A DNA stretch of 64,000 nt, taken from the NCBI RefSeq assembly GCF_021290385.1, contig NZ_CP089928.1, forward strand, positions 1,038,501 to 1,102,500, in the 5' to 3' direction. The notes beneath the pieces were generated by a model, which was given only the letters and a program-made list of their open reading frames with translations, was not told the DNA's origin and did no database searches. A program made the translations under genes and the position numbers. Positions 1 to 9,782 of this stretch are shown piece by piece. Position 1 is the first letter of the stretch. Each line of letters opens with the position of its first letter. This stretch comes from Microbulbifer sp. YPW16 (GTDB lineage Bacteria; Pseudomonadota; Gammaproteobacteria; Pseudomonadales; Cellvibrionaceae).

Positions 1-80
1 ACAAGCGATGGTACCGAAAAGCTAACTTGCACCTCCGGAAGCGAGCCATCATCTGTCACGAAGTACTCAGATAGATCCAT
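1..80 (-). CDS. Partial integron-cassette ORF, cut by the window edge
   Basis: An ATG at 80-78 on the minus strand opens a frame that stays open to base 1. It encodes 26 residues beginning MDLSEYFVTDDGSLPEVQ. The start lies only five bases after a GTTAGGC core (plus 86-92), which is how cassette genes sit behind attC sites. The fragment is too short to assign a family, and the function is unknown. The supporting evidence is the position and the clean start, not similarity. Confidence 0.5.
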   Translation of the reverse strand, partial: MDLSEYFVTDDGSLPEVQVSFSVPSL

Positions 81-85
81 TTTTC

Positions 86-168
86 GCCTAACGCCAAGCT
101 TTGGGGCGGCTGGAGCGCAGCGTAAGCCGTCCCAGCCGCGATAGCGGCGACAACAGCGCCTTGTATGG
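86..168 (-). other. Degenerate attC-like recombination site
   Basis: Read on the minus strand the site ends in GGCGTTAGGC, a canonical attC 3' core (GTTRRRY). Inside it, 102-111 and 125-134 form a 10-bp stem with one G-T wobble around a 13-base loop. The other end (minus CCATACAAGG at 168-159) resembles the usual ATAACAAGG start with one base missing. It may be a decayed complete attC. Alternatively, only the 3' half is genuine and the 5' half is the remnant at 1343-1353, separated from it by the IS110 element. Confidence 0.5.
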
Positions 169-281
169 TGAAATCCCCCAAAAATTCGGTAAGGTGAGGC
201 CCGTAACTTGCCACGAACAAGTTACCGGCGTGACAGCTCGATGCAGCGCAGGTGCAGGCGATGCCTAGCCCGTTAACAAGC

Positions 282-1334
<1,053 letters not shown>

Positions 1335-1342
<8 letters not shown>

Positions 1343-1637
1343 GCTTGTTAGGTGGTCGACGGCGGAGTGCAAATAGGGCTGCCGCACATACCAACCACCA
1401 GAAAACTAAGAAGAATGCCAGAAAAAACGATGCACCACTGTAAGAGCTACCAGGGCTAATCGCTAATTCTGGCGATAACGCCGGAAAGCCACTTTGAAGC
1501 AACCATAACGGTGGACCAATAAAAATATCTCTGACATTGTGCCAAATCCCTCCAGCCCCATCCGTGACAAAGCTTATTGCTGCGAATAGCAAAGCTAGGG
1601 TAAGACCTAGTAAGAATGAAAAACTTACTCGCCTCAT
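1335..1637 (-). CDS. Cassette-encoded small membrane protein, unknown function
   Basis: This 100-aa protein has an N-terminal hydrophobic segment at about residues 6-23 (FSFLLGLTLALLFAAISF) and a second at about 70-90 (FFLAFFLVFWWLVCAAAL). A basic tail (RRRPPNKRL) follows. The two segments predict a two-pass inner-membrane protein. The ATG lies 12 bases behind the GTTAGGT core of the attC at 1649-1764. The frame runs into the next attC (ACCTAAC) and takes its TGA from IS-side DNA, so the last few residues may have been altered by the insertion. I recognise no family. Confidence 0.6.
1343..1353 (-). other. 5' end of an attC site next to the IS110 element
   Basis: On the minus strand the sequence ACCTAAC (1353-1347) matches the attC RYYYAAC box and is followed by AAGC, as in the two intact sites of this array. 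It lies at the very end of the 100-aa cassette ORF, where an attC should begin. The expected stem and the GTTRRRY end are not adjacent: the transposase gene lies there instead. The site is therefore interrupted or truncated. Confidence 0.6.
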
Positions 1638-1648
1638 GAGCTATAGAC

Positions 1649-1764
1649 ACCTAACGCCGTGCTCAGTAGCGGCTTACTTTATGCGCTTTTTGCGCAAAAA
1701 TAGGAGCATAGCGACCGCGCGAAAAGCGCATAAGTATGACGTCAGCTGCAGCACCTTGTTATGG
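1649..1764 (-). other. attC recombination site (integron cassette)
   Basis: On the minus strand the 116-bp site runs from CCATAACAAGGTGCTG to GAGCACGGCGTTAGGT. It has the ATAACAAG start, the GCGTTAGG end, and inner arms GTGCTgCAG / CTGAGCAC with an extrahelical base. Its variable stem is long (ACTTATGCGCTTTT paired with AAAAGCGCATAAAGT, allowing a bulge). The stop codon of the preceding cassette ORF (TAA, 1761-1759) lies inside the first box, as is typical of cassettes. The length is like that of long Vibrio-type sites. Confidence 0.88.
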
Positions 1765-2244
1765 CTGGCACGCCGCATAGTTTGCAATATCTTCCGCATC
1801 TGAAGTTACTACACCCTGCCAGTTATTAAATCTACCACCATACGCGGATGTAGCGTGATAACCCACTTTAGCCTTTTGACCCAGAGGCGATCTTGATTTA
1901 TATATTTCATACACTTGGGCACCCTCTGTAGGTTGGATGGTTACTAATCCAAGTTCCGCACTATCTGGCACAATTAAAACGCCGTCGATCTTAAGCTCAT
2001 TGACGTTGCCAATCAGTACTGTAGGTACAGCTGGATCATCATAATGCTTTGACCCCCCTTGTGACTTTGAAATCAATGTAATTTCTTTGTCCGAAGTATT
2101 TTTTAGAACTAAGCCAACACGGTATTCGTAAAATCCGTTTTGATTATGACCAATACAAGAGATATTCGCAGTAGAAACTTCAAGTTCAGTCGCCGCTGAA
2201 CTGAAACTAATGACAGCTAGAAGTACAAAAATTTTTTGTTTCAT
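1759..2244 (-). CDS. Cassette-encoded secreted protein, unknown function
   Basis: I start this at ATG 2244, giving 161 aa beginning MKQKIFVLLAVISFSSA, a clear Sec signal peptide with likely cleavage near residue 17. An upstream in-frame extension would run through the attC at 2252-2371 and is not credible. The mature part (about 145 aa) is rich in polar beta-type segments (YEYRVGLVLKNTSDKEITLISK), suggestive of an immunoglobulin-like periplasmic fold. It has three cysteines. The ATG lies 8 bases from the attC core and the stop lies inside the next attC, so it is a complete one-gene cassette. The DNA is clearly A+T-richer than the chromosome. No family is recognised. Confidence 0.72.
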   Translation of the reverse strand: MKQKIFVLLAVISFSSAATELEVSTANISCIGHNQNGFYEYRVGLVLKNTSDKEITLISKSQGGSKHYDDPAVPTVLIGNVNELKIDGVLIVPDSAELGLVTIQPTEGAQVYEIYKSRSPLGQKAKVGYHATSAYGGRFNNWQGVVTSDAEDIANYAACQP

Positions 2245-2251
2245 GTAATGG

Positions 2252-2371
2252 CCATAACGCCCAGCGCAGGCGCAGCCAGCGCGGAGCGCATTTTGTGTTA
2301 ATGTTTGAGCGCCAGCGAGTAACACAAAAGGTGCGTAGCGTTGGCTGTCGCTCTGCCGCTGCTTGTTATGT
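2252..2371 (-). other. attC recombination site (integron cassette)
   Basis: On the minus strand the 120-bp site runs from ACATAACAAGCAGCGG to GCTGGGCGTTATGG. The variable stem TTTTGTGTTA / TAACACAAAA is a perfect 10-bp match. The flanking arms (GCCAACGC / GCGCTGGC-like) pair imperfectly, as expected for attC. The TAA stop of the 2366-2710 ORF is within its first box and the next ORF begins 8 bases after its core. Confidence 0.88.
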
Positions 2372-2710
2372 GTGGACTGTGAATAACTGCTCATTAGCTG
2401 GCCAGTCACCACCATATGTAAAACACTCTAAGGTATCCAGGAAGCCAGAATTTAACCATAGTATGACACCTGCGCCTGCCTCTAAAGCAGGATGTGTAAG
2501 GTAAGCCCCTGGAAAATCTTCGAGCTTTACTCTCTCTTTACCTAATTTTTCTGCGGACTCGCTCACCTTAAATTTTGTGAATACTCCTACGCCGCTATAA
2601 CTACGCTCTAGAATCTCTACTTGAGAAATCTGGCTTTTAAGGATTTCTTTTTCAGGATCTTCTTGAATCAACAGATCGAATATTTTTTGCTCTAGAGGAC
2701 TTAAATTCAT
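2366..2710 (-). CDS. Cassette-encoded soluble protein, unknown function
   Basis: I start this at ATG 2710, giving 114 aa beginning MNLSPLEQKIFDLLI. A TTG start at 2734 would add eight residues but would overlap the upstream recombination core. The protein is acidic, has no signal peptide or membrane segment, and has a helical N-terminal third followed by a probable beta-rich half (GVGVFTKFKVSES, AGAGVILWLNSGFLDTLECFTYGGDWP). The LNSGFLDTLECFTYG segment resembles a recurring motif of small hypothetical proteins, but I cannot name a function. It is the first cassette after the array boundary and so would be the best expressed if an integron promoter exists. Confidence 0.68.
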   Translation of the reverse strand: MNLSPLEQKIFDLLIQEDPEKEILKSQISQVEILERSYSGVGVFTKFKVSESAEKLGKERVKLEDFPGAYLTHPALEAGAGVILWLNSGFLDTLECFTYGGDWPANEQLFTVHT

Positions 2711-2716
2711 ACTGAC

Positions 2717-2723
2717 ACATAAC
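2717..2723 (-). other. Recombination core (attI or attC 3' end), array boundary
   Basis: GTTATGT on the minus strand, seven bases before the first cassette ATG, fits the GTTRRRY cassette junction. Upstream it is preceded by A-rich GAATAAACT rather than the GGGCGTTA and palindromic arms of an attC. That makes an attI-like site more likely than another attC. No integrase gene follows on the plus strand before groEL. Confidence 0.4.
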
Positions 2724-2734
2724 AGTTTATTCAA

Positions 2735-3254
2735 AGGACGCGTCTTTATATCCAGACGTCGTGTATCTACAGAGCCGAGACGCCGAAAATTTATAGAATC
2801 ACCCTTAATATCAAAGGGTTACAGCCTCCTCGGCAATAGAAAGCTACGGAATAGCACGACGCGTCGCTTGAACTAGCCTGCATCCCTGTCAATTGATCTT
2901 ACGGGCCACTCCTTTCAAGTCAACGAGTTAGAGCGCTTTTTGCGCAGATAGGCGACGCGTCTCGTAATCCTGGCGCATCCGGGTCTCGTATCAGCAGCTA
3001 CTTAATACCGCTCCCGTGCAAAAAACAACCGTGTATAAGCAGGCGGAGACAGTAATGGGCGTTGAGGCAGCTTTCAGGGCATCACTATCGGAGTGAGCGT
3101 GGCACCTTTGCTCGAACGAATCTTATTCAACAGCCACGAGGCCGGCTGTCGATTGCCGGAATGACATGGCTTTCTATCGGGCGGGCTCACCGGGTGCTGG
3201 TGACTGGGGACGGTGTCGGAATGGATAAGGGGGAGATACAGGGGGGATGACGCC
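2735..3254. other. Intergenic region between cassette array and groEL, no gene seen
   Basis: About 520 bases lie between the first cassette and the groEL terminator. No frame gives a plausible protein and no remnant of an integron integrase was recognised. The region holds two copies of the 8-bp palindrome GACGCGTC (2858-2865 and 2954-2961, with a third just outside at 2738-2745). It also holds an inverted repeat ACCCTT/AAGGGT near 2801-2820 and a hairpin GAGCGCTTTTTGCGC near 2931-2945. It probably contains the array leader and the junction with core DNA. Confidence 0.5.
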
Positions 3255-3282
3255 AATAAAAAAGCCCCGCAAATGCGGGGCT
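3255..3282 (-). terminator. Rho-independent terminator of groESL
   Basis: An 8-bp GC-rich stem (AGCCCCGC 3263-3270, GCGGGGCT 3275-3282) with a four-base loop is followed on the minus strand by TTTTTATT. It lies 30 bases past the groEL stop codon. Confidence 0.9.
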
Positions 3283-3311
3283 CTTCTTGGGGTTTGGCCG
3301 GAAAGGCTGGC

Positions 3312-4964
<1,653 letters not shown>

Positions 4965-4999
4965 TCAAATTCTTTGTGTGCGTATCGAGTGCGCTGGGC

Positions 5000-5293
5000 T
5001 TAGCCTTCCAGCACGCCGTAGATGTCGCCCTCGCTCATGATGATCAGCTCTTCGCCGTCCACCTTGAGGGTGTTGCTGTCGGCATAGCGGCCGAATACCA
5101 CAACGTCGCCTACTTTCACAGACAGTGCGCGCACGTCACCGTTGTCCAGCAGCTTGCCTTCGCCCACGGCGACCACTTCGCCCTGGTTCGGCTTTTCTTT
5201 GGCAGCGCCCGGCAGCACGATGCCACCGGCAGTCTTTTCTTCTTCTTCCTTACGGCGTACTACGACGCGGTCGTGTAAAGGACGAATTTTCAT
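5000..5293 (-). CDS. groES: Co-chaperonin GroES (Hsp10)
   Basis: This 97-aa protein is the seven-subunit lid of the GroEL cage. I start it at [12 protein letters not shown] (5293), the invariant GroES start, rather than at an in-frame ATG five codons upstream. The mobile-loop region [20 protein letters not shown] and the [22 protein letters not shown] core are complete. It is the first gene of groES-groEL. A sigma-32-like promoter lies about 130 bases upstream. No CIRCE inverted repeat is visible. Confidence 0.99.
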   Translation of the reverse strand: MKIRPLHDRVVVRRKEEEEKTAGGIVLPGAAKEKPNQGEVVAVGEGKLLDNGDVRALSVKVGDVVVFGRYADSNTLKVDGEELIIMSEGDIYGVLEG

Positions 5294-5421
5294 GGATAGG
5301 CTCTCCATTGAGTCGTTTTTAGGGTTTCCAGACCGGGGACCCTTGGTCCGCTCGACCTCCGGCCCCGGGTGCCCGCTCCTGTCGCCAGGATCGGGACAAA
5401 TTCTCAGGGTGCTCCCTATCT

Positions 5422-5444
5422 ATGGGCGGCAAGGGAGATTTCAA
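5422..5444 (-). promoter_or_regulatory. Candidate sigma-32 heat-shock promoter of groESL
   Basis: On the minus strand TTGAAA (5444-5439), an 11-base spacer and GCCCAT (5427-5422) approximate the sigma-32 pattern CTTGAAA / CCCCAT. It lies between the fxsA terminator and groES. The spacing is at the short end of the known range. Confidence 0.6.
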
Positions 5445-5454
5445 CAGTCTGGGG

Positions 5455-5481
5455 TAAAAAAATTGCCGACAAGTGTCGGCA
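5455..5481 (-). terminator. Rho-independent terminator of fxsA
   Basis: The stem TGCCGACA / TGTCGGCA (5464-5471, 5474-5481) has a two-base spacer, so in practice a six-base loop. It is followed on the minus strand by ATTTTTTTA. It separates fxsA transcription from the groESL promoter. Confidence 0.85.
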
Positions 5482-5533
5482 GGGAAACTCGCGAGGGCCG
5501 GCCTCGGTAGCGGGAGACCGGACTGCTCATTTT

Positions 5534-6034
5534 TTATTCAAGGCGATCGCGATCACGAGTCCCGGGCTTCTCGCGAGATCCGTTTCCCGCGTCATCCCGG
5601 GAATAGTCCCCCTCGATGATGTCGTCATCCCCCGGCCGTCGGTAGGGTCCTGCGCCCGGGCCCCGGGGCCCGTAGGAGCGCACCACGATCACCCGGTTGA
5701 GGAAGCGGCCCAGTAACAGCTGGCGCAGGCCCGGCACCAGGCAGGCAAAGCCCAGCGCATCGGTGAAGAAGCCGGGAGTCAGCAGCAGGGCGCCCCCCAC
5801 CGCCAGGAAGATCCCCTCGGCCATTTCCCGGGCGGGCAGTTCGCCGGCCTGCATCTTCTGCTGGGCGCGCATGACGGTGGAAAGGCCCTGGCGGCGCAGC
5901 ATGGCCAGTCCCACCACCGCGGTGAGCAGCACCAGGCCGATGGTCGGCAGTGCGCCGATCTGCTGGCCTACGGTGATCAACAGCCACATCTCGATGATTG
6001 GGACGACAATAAACAGCAATAACAGCGGGCGCAT
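5534..6034 (-). CDS. fxsA: FxsA family membrane protein
   Basis: This 166-aa inner-membrane protein starts at ATG 6034, chosen for its AGGAG six bases upstream (a longer frame to 6112 has no ribosome site). It shows the typical start MRPLLLLFIVVPIIEMWLLI, four hydrophobic segments within residues 1-110 and the family segment LLTPGFFTDALGFACLVPGLR. In E. coli, FxsA (YtfF/F-exclusion suppressor) relieves exclusion of phage T7 by F plasmid; its normal role is unclear. The C-terminal 45 residues are charged and unstructured (PRGPGAGPYRRPGDDD). A position just upstream of groES is common in this group. Confidence 0.93.
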   Translation of the reverse strand: MRPLLLLFIVVPIIEMWLLITVGQQIGALPTIGLVLLTAVVGLAMLRRQGLSTVMRAQQKMQAGELPAREMAEGIFLAVGGALLLTPGFFTDALGFACLVPGLRQLLLGRFLNRVIVVRSYGPRGPGAGPYRRPGDDDIIEGDYSRDDAGNGSREKPGTRDRDRLE

Positions 6035-6200
6035 AGGGCTCCTCCGGGCAGTTCGCTTGAGGGATTCGGCGAAACTGCTATTTTCGATAGAGTCAGGGTA
6101 TCGCATACCCAACCGTTTAAATGCGGCCTGTCGCGTGATTTCTCAAGGCCTGCGGGTCCCGGGGGACCGATAATCGAATAACAACAGCAAGGAGGCACTG

Positions 6201-7352
6201 ATGGGGAGCAACCAACAGGATATTGTGGAGGCGCCGGTGCTGGCACGCAGACGTCACCTACTGGATGAGGCCCTGGCAGGGGCCGGGGTGCGCATCAACG
6301 GCGACCGCCCCTGGGACCTGCAGCTGCATCGGGAGGAGGCGCTGGACGAGATCCTCGCCCGCGGCAGCCTGGGGCTGGGGGAGACCTATATGCTGGGGGA
6401 CTGGGACGTCCAGGCACTGGACCAGTTCTTCTGCCGGATCCTGCGCGCCGACCTCACCCGCCTGGTGCGCCCCTGGCGCAACGCCCTGCGGCTGCTGCGC
6501 AGCTACGTGGTCAACCTGCAGAGCCGCCATCGCGCGTTCGAGGTGGGCGAACGGCACTACGACCTGGGCAACGACTTCTACCAGGCGATGCTGGATCCGC
6601 GCATGGTCTACAGCTGTGGTTACTGGCGTGCCGGTGCGGAGACCCTGGAACAGGCCCAGGAGGCCAAGCTGGACCTGATCTGCCGCAAACTGGGGCTGGA
6701 ACCGGGCATGCGCCTGCTGGATATCGGTTGTGGCTGGGGCAGCCTGGTCAGCTACGCCGCCCAGCATTACGGTGTGGAGTGTGTGGGGGTCACTGTGTCG
6801 CGGGAGCAGCAGGCCTGGATCCACCAGCAATACCCCGACCTGCCCATCAGCGTTCACCTGCAGGATTACCGCAGCCTGGACCTGAAGTTCGACCGCATCG
6901 CCAGTGTGGGGATGTTCGAGCACGTGGGCCACCGCAACCACCGCACCTTCATGAAGGTGGCAAAACGCTGCCTGAAGCCGGACGGCCTGCTGCTGTTGCA
7001 CACCATCGGCAAGAACCAGCGGCACTCCGCCACCGACCCCTGGATCGAGCGCTATATCTTCCCCAACGGCGAGCTGCCTTCGGCGGGCCAGATCGGCGAT
7101 GCGGCAGACCGGCTGCTGGTGACCGAGGACCTGCACAACTTCGGCAGTGACTACGACCACACCCTGATGGCCTGGCACACCAACTTCGAGCAGCACTGGG
7201 ACCAGTTTGCCGATCGCTACGGCCAGCGTTTCTACCGTATGTGGCGCTACTACCTGCTGTCCTGCGCCGGCGCCTTCCGCGCGCGGCATATCCAGCTGTG
7301 GCAGTGGATGTTCTCTGACAGGGTGGAAGGGGGCGTCGACAGGGTCTCCTGA
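6201..7352 (+). CDS. cfa: Cyclopropane-fatty-acyl-phospholipid synthase
   Basis: This 383-aa SAM-dependent enzyme adds a methylene bridge to unsaturated acyl chains of membrane phospholipids, usually on entry to stationary phase or under acid stress. The SAM site is LLDIGCGWGS at residues 172-181. C139 in MVYSCGYW and the preceding GNDFYQAMLDPRM match the E. coli active-site region. The N-terminal lipid-binding domain occupies about 1-110. An AAGGAGG ribosome site precedes the ATG. It is monocistronic: fxsA is divergent and the next gene is convergent across a repeat cluster. Confidence 0.97.
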   Translation: MGSNQQDIVEAPVLARRRHLLDEALAGAGVRINGDRPWDLQLHREEALDEILARGSLGLGETYMLGDWDVQALDQFFCRILRADLTRLVRPWRNALRLLRSYVVNLQSRHRAFEVGERHYDLGNDFYQAMLDPRMVYSCGYWRAGAETLEQAQEAKLDLICRKLGLEPGMRLLDIGCGWGSLVSYAAQHYGVECVGVTVSREQQAWIHQQYPDLPISVHLQDYRSLDLKFDRIASVGMFEHVGHRNHRTFMKVAKRCLKPDGLLLLHTIGKNQRHSATDPWIERYIFPNGELPSAGQIGDAADRLLVTEDLHNFGSDYDHTLMAWHTNFEQHWDQFADRYGQRFYRMWRYYLLSCAGAFRARHIQLWQWMFSDRVEGGVDRVS

Positions 7353-7373
7353 GGGCCTCGCGGGCAACGAAAA

Positions 7374-7394
7374 GGGCGGATACAAGATCCGCCC
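7374..7394 (+). repeat. Dispersed 21-bp palindrome, copy 1
   Basis: Arms GGGCGGA / TCCGCCC enclose TACAAGA, followed by CCTACGGG. This is the first of three clustered copies between cfa and the convergent SDR gene. Confidence 0.85.
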
Positions 7395-7427
7395 CTACGG
7401 GTCCTGCCGCACCCTGCTCTACTGTAG

Positions 7428-7448
7428 GGGCGATCCTTGTGATCGCCC
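7428..7448 (-). repeat. Dispersed 21-bp palindrome, copy 2 (inverted)
   Basis: In the opposite orientation to copies 1 and 3. The arms are GGGCGAT / ATCGCCC around the same ACAAGG-type loop, so both arms changed together relative to copy 1. Confidence 0.85.
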
Positions 7449-7469
7449 GGCCTGACGGGCAACGAGAAA

Positions 7470-7490
7470 GGGCGGACACAAGGTCCGCCC
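7470..7490 (+). repeat. Dispersed 21-bp palindrome, copy 3
   Basis: Arms GGGCGGA / TCCGCCC enclose CACAAGG. Like copy 1 it is preceded by GGGCAACGA-(G)AAA and followed by CCTACGGG, so the repeated unit is about 40 bp. It may act as a transcription barrier between two convergent genes. Confidence 0.85.
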
Positions 7491-7537
7491 CTACGGGTGT
7501 CGTCGCTCCCCGGTTTCAGGGATCGTGCCTGTGGCAG

Positions 7538-8299
7538 TTACAGGCGTGCACCGCCGTCGATTTCCAGTACACGCCCGGTGATGTAGTCGTTCTCGAGGAT
7601 GAAGGCCACAGTGGAGGCGATCTCCTCCTGCTCGCCGAGGCGGCGCAGGGGCACCTGCTTGACCAGGCCCTCGAGAATTTCGGGGCGCATCTGCGCAACC
7701 ATATCGGTATTGATAAAGCCCGGCGCAATACCGGCCACCCGGATGCCGTGGCGGGCCAGCTCGCGGCCCCAGGAAACCGTCATGGTGGCCACGCCCGCCT
7801 TGCTGGCGGAGTAGTTGGTCTGGCCCATGTTGCCCGCGCGGGACAGGCTGGAGATATTCACGATAACACCGCCCTGCCCGCTCTCGGCCATGATGCCGGC
7901 GGCGGCGCGGCCACACAGGAACACACCGGTCAGGTTCACGTCGATCACCGACTGCCACTGGGACAGGGACATGCGGTCGGTCACCTTGCCGTCTTTCACC
8001 TTCAGCAGCATGCCGTCGCGCATGATACCGGCGTTGTTTACCAGCACGTGCAGCCCGCCGAAGTCATCGCGGATACGGGCAAAGCCCTGGTCCACCTCGG
8101 CTTCATCGGCCACGTTGATCACATAGGTGCGCACATCGGCACCAAGCTCACGGCAGGCCTCGGCACTCGCCTGCAGGGCGTCCTCGTTCACATCCACCAG
8201 CGCCAGCCGGGCATTCTGTTTTGCCAGGTGTTCTGCCATGGCACGGCCCAGGCCCTGGCCGCCACCGGTAATAACCACAACGCTGTTTGCGATCTGCAT
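7538..8299 (-). CDS. SDR-family oxidoreductase, FabG-like
   Basis: This 253-aa classical short-chain dehydrogenase/reductase has the NAD(P)-binding TGGGQGLG (11-18), NNAG (88-91), a catalytic serine at about 150, Y163 and K167 (YSASK). The closing GRVLEIDGGARL is typical of 3-oxoacyl-ACP or acetoacetyl-CoA reductase-like members. D36 after the second strand (LVDVNED) favours NAD over NADP. The insertion KVKDGKVTDRMS around 100-111 is seen in some SDR subgroups. The exact substrate cannot be read from sequence. It appears monocistronic, with the DUF481 gene upstream on the same strand. Confidence 0.9.
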   Translation of the reverse strand: MQIANSVVVITGGGQGLGRAMAEHLAKQNARLALVDVNEDALQASAEACRELGADVRTYVINVADEAEVDQGFARIRDDFGGLHVLVNNAGIMRDGMLLKVKDGKVTDRMSLSQWQSVIDVNLTGVFLCGRAAAGIMAESGQGGVIVNISSLSRAGNMGQTNYSASKAGVATMTVSWGRELARHGIRVAGIAPGFINTDMVAQMRPEILEGLVKQVPLRRLGEQEEIASTVAFILENDYITGRVLEIDGGARL

Positions 8300-8352
8300 G
8301 GGTAATCCTCGTCTACTGTCTCGTTATTCTTGGTTGATTATTATTTGCCGCC

Positions 8353-9384
8353 CTACCACTGGTAGCCGACACCGATGGTCAGTTTGGTGTCTTCCTTTTC
8401 GCTTTCCAGTGAAGGTGTATTGTCGTACAACCAGTGCTGGGCGATCTCCATCATCAGGTTTTCCATCAGGGGCGTGCGCAGGCCAAGCTTGACGTTGGTC
8501 TGGTAGTCCTCGCTGCTGTTCACTGACTGCAGGATTTCCTGGTCGTAATAGATCTCCGGCCCCAGGGCGAACTTGTAGCGATAGTTGATCGCCGCCCGTG
8601 CCGCTGCGTAGCGGTCGTCCTGGGATTCACTCAGGTCGGTATTGATAAAGTTTTCCTGCAGGCTGCTCACACCGCCCTGGACGGAGAGCGCCGCTTTTTC
8701 GGTATCAAAGAACAGGTAACCCAGGCCCAGACCGACGGTGGTACCCAGGTCCAGGTTGCGGGCCTCTTCCTTCTCTGCGGCCGTGTTGGCGGCGGCGAAC
8801 CATTTCTCGGAAAAAATCCAGCGCAGGTCGTAGCCCAACTGGTACTTTTCCAGTGAGTCCACCTCCTGGTTGCTCTGGCTCTGGTAGAGCGCATTCAGCA
8901 GGTGATGAAAGTCACCGTGGCGCAGGTCCAGGTTGATGTTGACGTCCAGGTCCTCGCGCTCGCGGTTGCCGTGCTCAAATACACCGCCGGCGCTGACGTT
9001 GCCATGCAGGGTGTAGGGCTTGCCGATGTAATTGATGTAAGGTTCAGCGCGGTTGATCGCGGGAAAATCCATGACCCAGCCGCTGCCGCTGTCACAGTAA
9101 AGCTCCCACTGTTCGCGGCGGTGGCCGGCAAGGGCACAGGGTTCATCGCGCCCGGCGATCTTCAGGTCCTGGTCAGTGTCGAGAGACAGCACCTTGGCTT
9201 TCTCAATCCGGATTTCACCGAAGTTCTCGGACTGCCAGACCACGTGGTCCTGTTCCACTACGACCAGCTGGCCGTGGATCCTGTCACCATTATCCAGTGT
9301 CAGCACGCCGGCCAGGGCTGTTGATGCGACCAGAGGTGCCAGGAACAGCAAAAATATGGGCAAGCGTTTTATTACTACAAGCAC
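8353..9384 (-). CDS. DUF481 outer-membrane beta-barrel protein
   Basis: This 343-aa exported protein starts with a GTG (9384) and a signal peptide (MLVVIKRLPIFLLFLAPL, cleavage after ALA near 25). Residues 26-75 form a small N-terminal domain (LTLDNGDRIHGQLVVVEQDHVVWQSE). The remainder has alternating aromatic and polar strands ending KLTIGVGYQW, which fits the salt-induced YdiY-like DUF481 barrel. The terminal aromatic residue is the usual outer-membrane insertion signal. Ligand and function are unknown. The gene diverges from the ATL gene at 9431. Confidence 0.85.
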   Translation of the reverse strand: MLVVIKRLPIFLLFLAPLVASTALAGVLTLDNGDRIHGQLVVVEQDHVVWQSENFGEIRIEKAKVLSLDTDQDLKIAGRDEPCALAGHRREQWELYCDSGSGWVMDFPAINRAEPYINYIGKPYTLHGNVSAGGVFEHGNREREDLDVNINLDLRHGDFHHLLNALYQSQSNQEVDSLEKYQLGYDLRWIFSEKWFAAANTAAEKEEARNLDLGTTVGLGLGYLFFDTEKAALSVQGGVSSLQENFINTDLSESQDDRYAAARAAINYRYKFALGPEIYYDQEILQSVNSSEDYQTNVKLGLRTPLMENLMMEIAQHWLYDNTPSLESEKEDTKLTIGVGYQW

Positions 9385-9430
9385 AAATAGACCTTGTTGT
9401 TAGATAGGTTGGTTTCGGGAGAATTTTTTA

Positions 9431-9754
9431 GTGGGGAACAAAGCGCAAAATCATGACTATGATGCCATATCGAGGATCTGCCGTGTACTGGCGGAGATTC
9501 CCCGGGGGCGGGTCATTACTTATGGGGACCTGGCAGAGATGGCCGGGTTCCCCCGCGCGGCGCGGTTTGCCGGCCAGGCCCTGCGCCGGCTGCCCCAGGG
9601 CAGCAAGCTGCCCTGGCACCGGGTCATCAATGCCCAGGGCCGGATCTCGCTGCCCGAACCCGCTGCGCAGCGCCAGCAGGAGCGGCTGGAGCGGGAGGGG
9701 GTAGTATTGATTGGTGGGCGGGTAGACCTGGGCAAATACCGCTGGAGTCCGTGA
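9431..9754 (+). CDS. Alkyltransferase-like protein (ATL), MGMT family
   Basis: This 107-aa protein consists only of the DNA-binding domain of O6-alkylguanine alkyltransferases: IPRGRVITYGDLAEMAG (recognition helix region), then the active-site segment PWHRV with W62 in place of the acceptor cysteine. That substitution defines ATL proteins (E. coli YbaZ), which bind O6-alkylguanine without removing the alkyl group and hand the lesion to nucleotide excision repair. The start codon is GTG with a weak GGGAG about 11 bases upstream. The divergent DUF481 gene begins 46 bases away. Confidence 0.93.
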   Translation: MGNKAQNHDYDAISRICRVLAEIPRGRVITYGDLAEMAGFPRAARFAGQALRRLPQGSKLPWHRVINAQGRISLPEPAAQRQQERLEREGVVLIGGRVDLGKYRWSP

Positions 9755-9782
9755 GCCGCGGCCCAGGGGACACCAGGGGTCT

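Noticed and set aside
5294..5533. CIRCE element upstream of groES
   Set aside because: No TTAGCACTC-N9-GAGTGCTAA inverted repeat is present; a sigma-32-like promoter explains the control better.
7353..7500. Short CRISPR-like array
   Set aside because: The repeats are palindromic, occur in both orientations with unequal short gaps, and have no cas genes; they match dispersed copies near 42136 and 43399.
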